Assembly: GCA_002401495.1 (NCBI GenBank)
Contig: NVTG01000010.1
Coordinates: forward strand, 1-5,753
Source: Candidatus Kaiserbacteria bacterium
Lineage (GTDB): Bacteria > Patescibacteria > Paceibacteria > UBA9973 > UBA2100
Length of the DNA stretch: 5,753 nucleotides
Direction of reading: 5' to 3'
Shown here: in pieces, positions 3,252 to 5,753 of the stretch
How the letters are laid out: the number at the start of each line of letters is the position of its first letter
Position numbering within the stretch: position 1 is the stretch's first letter
Position numbers and translations under genes: made by a program
Notes under the pieces: model-generated
What the model was told of the DNA's origin: nothing
The model's input: the letters and a program-made list of their open reading frames with translations, nothing else
Database searches by the model: none

Positions 3252-5753
3252 ATGGGCAAAATAATTGCGGAACAACGAGTGTTAGAGGGTTCAATTGCTG
3301 GAGTAGTAATCACTCACGTACAAGGGGATGGTTCTGATCACGATTATATCGACCAAGATGTTACTACAGCTGGAAATCCAACATTCAACACTGTAAATAT
3401 TACAGCATCTGTTTCTGCACCGAATATTGTTGTAGATACAATCGATGAAAACACTGTTGGTGCAGGTGTTCTTGTAGAAAATGTTCTTCTGAAAGATTCC
3501 GAAATTTCAATTACAAGTACAACAGATTCAACGAATGTTTCAACTGGTGCTCTTCGTATTGATGGTGGAATCGGATTAGATGGATCTTTATATTCAGGTG
3601 GAACAATATCTGCCCTAAATTCTGCAGCACCTTCAGGAACACACATTGATTTGACAACAAATACCGCATTGCCAACTATTATCATTGATAAAGGTGATGG
3701 AGTTGGCGGTTCCCTTTCCAGATGGGATGTTTTTGTAAATGGTTCAAACGGTTTAACAATTCGCGATGAAACAAATGCCACGGATAATATTATTTCAGAT
3801 ACAAGTGGCATTGTGTCTTTTCCACAATCTGTAAAGGTAAATACTATTTCTGAATATACAACAAATAATGGAGTGATTATTGACGATGTTGCAATTTTAG
3901 ACAATACACTTTTTGTAAACACAATAAATGAACGTATTTTAACAAACGGAGTAACAATTGATGGTGTCCTTTTGAAAGACAATCAAGTAAACACAAATAC
4001 AATAAATGAATTAACTGCAGCATCTGGAGTAACAATCGATGGTGTACTTTTGAAAGATGGAGGAGCAGTATTTATAGATGGAGCAAGTATTGAAATCGAT
4101 ACAATCAACGAAGCAACATCCGCTGCTGGAGTCACAATTGATAGTGTGATTCTGAAAGATAATACCATTGCAGCTACAAGTGCAGATTATACATCTGCAA
4201 TCACAGTTGATACAATCAATGAACATACAGTCACTGCAGGTGTTACAATCGACAGTGTGCTTTTGAAAGATGGAGGAATCATTCTTGTAGATGGAGCAAG
4301 CATGGAAACAGATTCAATTAATGAAGCAACTACTGCCGTTGGAGTAACAATTGAAGGTGTGCTTTTGAAAGATAGTGATATTGTTATTCCGTCAAGTAAT
4401 TTTCTGTCTGTAGATATTATAAATGAAACAACATCTGCTGCAGGTGTTACAGTCGATGGTGTCCTTTTGAAAGATGGAGGAGCAGTATTTGCAGATGGAG
4501 CATCTGTTGAGATTGATACAATCAATGAAGCAACATCCACTGCTGGAGTAACGGTTGATGGTGTCCTTTTGAAAGATGGCGGAGCAGTATTTGCAGATGG
4601 AGCAACTATTGAAATCGACACAATCAATGAAGCAACATCTGCCGCTGGAATCACAATCGATGGGATTCTTTTACAAGACACATCTGGTATAACTCTTCCT
4701 GGAACTGGTGGAAATATTTCAAAAACTGGTGCTGCAGATTTTACAGTTACTGCAGCTGTAAATCGGAATCTGCAATTAACTGTTTCTGGATCTGGAGAAG
4801 TACGTGTCAGTGGAGGAGATCTAATTATGAATTCAAATAGTATTACAAATCTCGCAGAACCTTCTGCGTCTGGAGATGCAGCAACTAAAAATTATGTTGA
4901 TACAGTTGCACAAGGTTTAGATTCAAAAGAATCGTGTCGTTTAAAAACAATTGCAACTTTGTCAGCTTATACACAATCTGGAACAGGTATCGGTGCAACT
5001 TTAACTGCAGATGCAAATGGACAAATTGCAGATATTGACGGATTTACACCATCGGTTAGTAATAGAATTCTCGTCGATACTTCGGGAACAGCAACTGGAG
5101 CAGACCGTGGTATATATACATTGACACAACTTGGCGATGGTAGCAACCCGTGGATTTTAACTCGCGCTACAGATTTTGATCAAGATAGTGAAGTCACATC
5201 TGGCGCATTTACATTTATTGAAGAAGGAATAACAACTGGTGGAAATGGATACGTGCTTGCAACACCAGATATAATTACGGTCGATTCAACAAGTATGACA
5301 TTTACACAATTTTCAGGTGCAGGCATTGTTATTGCTGGCGATGGACTTACAAAATCGGGAAATACTTTAAATGTAAATCCAGACACTTCATCTATTGAAA
5401 TTTCTGGAGATCAAGTACGGATTGCTTCTGGAGCTGCTGGAACTGGACTAAGTGGAGGTAGCGGAAGTTCGTTAAGTGTTGATGCTAGTCAAACACAAAT
5501 TACTGCTGTTGGAATAATACAGACAGGAACTTGGGCATCTACAATCACAGTTGATTCTATTTCAGAAGAAACTGGGGCAGTAGGAGTAACAGTTGACGGT
5601 GTTCTTCTGAAAGATGGAGGAGCAGTATTCGCTGATGGAGCAAGCATCGAAATTGATACAATCAATGAAGCAACATCTGCAGCAGGAGTTACAATTGACG
5701 GCACTCTTTTGAAAGATGGAGGAGCAGTATTTGCTGATGGAGCAAGCATCGAA
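3252..5753 (+). CDS. Long repetitive fibre-like protein with phage tail-fibre-type modules (partial, 3' end outside window)
   Basis: A frame open from ATG 3252 to the window end gives 834 residues without a stop; the preceding in-frame stop is at 3234-3236. The protein is rich in Gly, Ala, Thr, Ser, Asp and Val, has almost no Cys and shows no signal peptide. Near the N-terminus are DQDVTTAGNPTFNTVNIT and STGALRIDGGIGLDGSLYSG, modules familiar from phage tail fibres. Degenerate repeats start near residue 61 and 196. Regular 34-residue repeats cover about 250-476 and resume at 769-834. Between them are ITNLAEP and DAATKNYVD (531-550), then a phage-type domain to about 708 containing ILTRATDFDQDSEVTSGAFT, GDGLTKSGNTLNV at its end, and later ITAVGIIQTGTW. 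The likely form is an elongated, beta-rich, possibly trimeric virion fibre or surface adhesin; this is inferred from the phage resemblance. It could instead be a secreted or intracellular repeat protein. Total length is unknown. Confidence 0.88.
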   Translation, partial: MGKIIAEQRVLEGSIAGVVITHVQGDGSDHDYIDQDVTTAGNPTFNTVNITASVSAPNIVVDTIDENTVGAGVLVENVLLKDSEISITSTTDSTNVSTGALRIDGGIGLDGSLYSGGTISALNSAAPSGTHIDLTTNTALPTIIIDKGDGVGGSLSRWDVFVNGSNGLTIRDETNATDNIISDTSGIVSFPQSVKVNTISEYTTNNGVIIDDVAILDNTLFVNTINERILTNGVTIDGVLLKDNQVNTNTINELTAASGVTIDGVLLKDGGAVFIDGASIEIDTINEATSAAGVTIDSVILKDNTIAATSADYTSAITVDTINEHTVTAGVTIDSVLLKDGGIILVDGASMETDSINEATTAVGVTIEGVLLKDSDIVIPSSNFLSVDIINETTSAAGVTVDGVLLKDGGAVFADGASVEIDTINEATSTAGVTVDGVLLKDGGAVFADGATIEIDTINEATSAAGITIDGILLQDTSGITLPGTGGNISKTGAADFTVTAAVNRNLQLTVSGSGEVRVSGGDLIMNSNSITNLAEPSASGDAATKNYVDTVAQGLDSKESCRLKTIATLSAYTQSGTGIGATLTADANGQIADIDGFTPSVSNRILVDTSGTATGADRGIYTLTQLGDGSNPWILTRATDFDQDSEVTSGAFTFIEEGITTGGNGYVLATPDIITVDSTSMTFTQFSGAGIVIAGDGLTKSGNTLNVNPDTSSIEISGDQVRIASGAAGTGLSGGSGSSLSVDASQTQITAVGIIQTGTWASTITVDSISEETGAVGVTVDGVLLKDGGAVFADGASIEIDTINEATSAAGVTIDGTLLKDGGAVFADGASIE
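3999..4679 (+). repeat. First block of coding 102-base (34-residue) repeats
   Basis: This in-gene block encodes units at residues about 250-476. Each has a core GVTIDGVLLKD followed by GGAVFADGASIEIDTINEAT. TINE-equivalent positions fall at residues 250, 284, 321, 355, 389, 423 and 457: the spacing is 34 except for one unit of 37. Some units replace the GGAVFADGAS half with unrelated sequence of the same length (for example 304-320 and 375-388), keeping the period. Adjacent units can be nearly identical in DNA: 4458-4502 and 4560-4604 differ at one base in 45. Degenerate precursors with 26-residue spacing lie at 3837-3980, and one at about 3432-3497. Confidence 0.92.
4872..5375 (+). other. 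Phage tail-fibre-like module inside the fibre gene
   Basis: Residues about 541-708 of the fibre protein interrupt the 34-residue repeats. They read as a single module: DAATKNYVDTVAQGLDSKES, a segment with NRILVDTS and GIYTL, the conserved-looking WILTRATDFD, EVTSGAFTFIEEG, and a close with FTQFSGAG and GLTKSGNTLNV. From general knowledge of phage proteins this order is very common in tail fibres of tailed phages, where the segment follows an ITNLAxP-DAxTKxYVD hinge. Domain limits are approximate and the match is by recognition, not by search. Confidence 0.7.
5556..5753 (+). repeat. Second block of coding 34-residue repeats, cut by the window end
   Basis: Residues 769-834 restart the same unit seen in the first block: two copies of the GVTIDGVLLKD-type core and of GGAVFADGASIE. 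The segments 5610-5651 and 5712-5753 differ at one base in 42, showing recent duplication or homogenisation. The array plainly continues beyond the window, so its copy number is unknown. Confidence 0.92.

Noticed and set aside
3344..5749. Several long minus-strand open frames, rich in PPSFKRTPSIVTPA-like repeats
   Set aside because: They lie wholly opposite the 834-codon plus-strand fibre frame. Their repeats are the antisense reading of the GVTIDGVLLKD units, and the frames are broken into pieces while the plus frame is unbroken.

Overview
The window looks like part of a nucleocytoplasmic large DNA virus (Nucleocytoviricota), most likely a Mimiviridae-like or other amoeba/protist giant virus; this is inference. 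The supporting signs are AT-rich DNA, tightly packed intronless genes on both strands, no Shine-Dalgarno sequence before any start, a Rab-type small GTPase (a eukaryotic family), a stand-alone class II aminoacyl-tRNA-synthetase-like enzyme, and a very long repeat-built fibre protein. No hallmark viral gene (capsid, polymerase, packaging ATPase) is present, so the assignment is not proven.

Layout. Positions 2-79 hold the last 25 codons of an upstream plus-strand gene. A Rab-like GTPase gene (122-709, +) follows and converges, with an 18-base overlap, on a small gene for a very basic 71-residue protein (692-907, -). Next on the minus strand is a 304-residue protein of unknown function (979-1893) with a helical, weakly ankyrin-like body and an acidic, Ser-rich tail. 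A 204-base divergent intergenic region then carries four exact tandem copies of a 28-base unit (1945-2054; the last copy lacks two bases). It separates the minus-strand pair from a class II Asx synthetase-core protein (2098-2985, +), which looks bacterial in origin. The following 266-base gap contains a duplicated 40-base element with hairpins and AATAAA, and a 16-base tandem pair.

The largest feature is a plus-strand frame open from ATG 3252 to the window edge (834 codons, no stop). It encodes a fibre-like protein. Its N-terminal segments and a central module (about residues 541-708) resemble bacteriophage tail-fibre modules. The central module lies between two blocks of a 34-residue (102-base) repeat built around GVTIDGVLLKD. 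Several long minus-strand open frames lie opposite this gene; they are antisense reflections of the repeat and are not annotated as genes.

The genes do not form an obvious pathway. A reasonable but unproven reading is an accessory region of a giant virus: host-membrane-traffic mimicry (Rab-like), amino-acid or translation-related metabolism (synthetase core), a possible nucleic-acid-binding basic protein, and a virion surface fibre.
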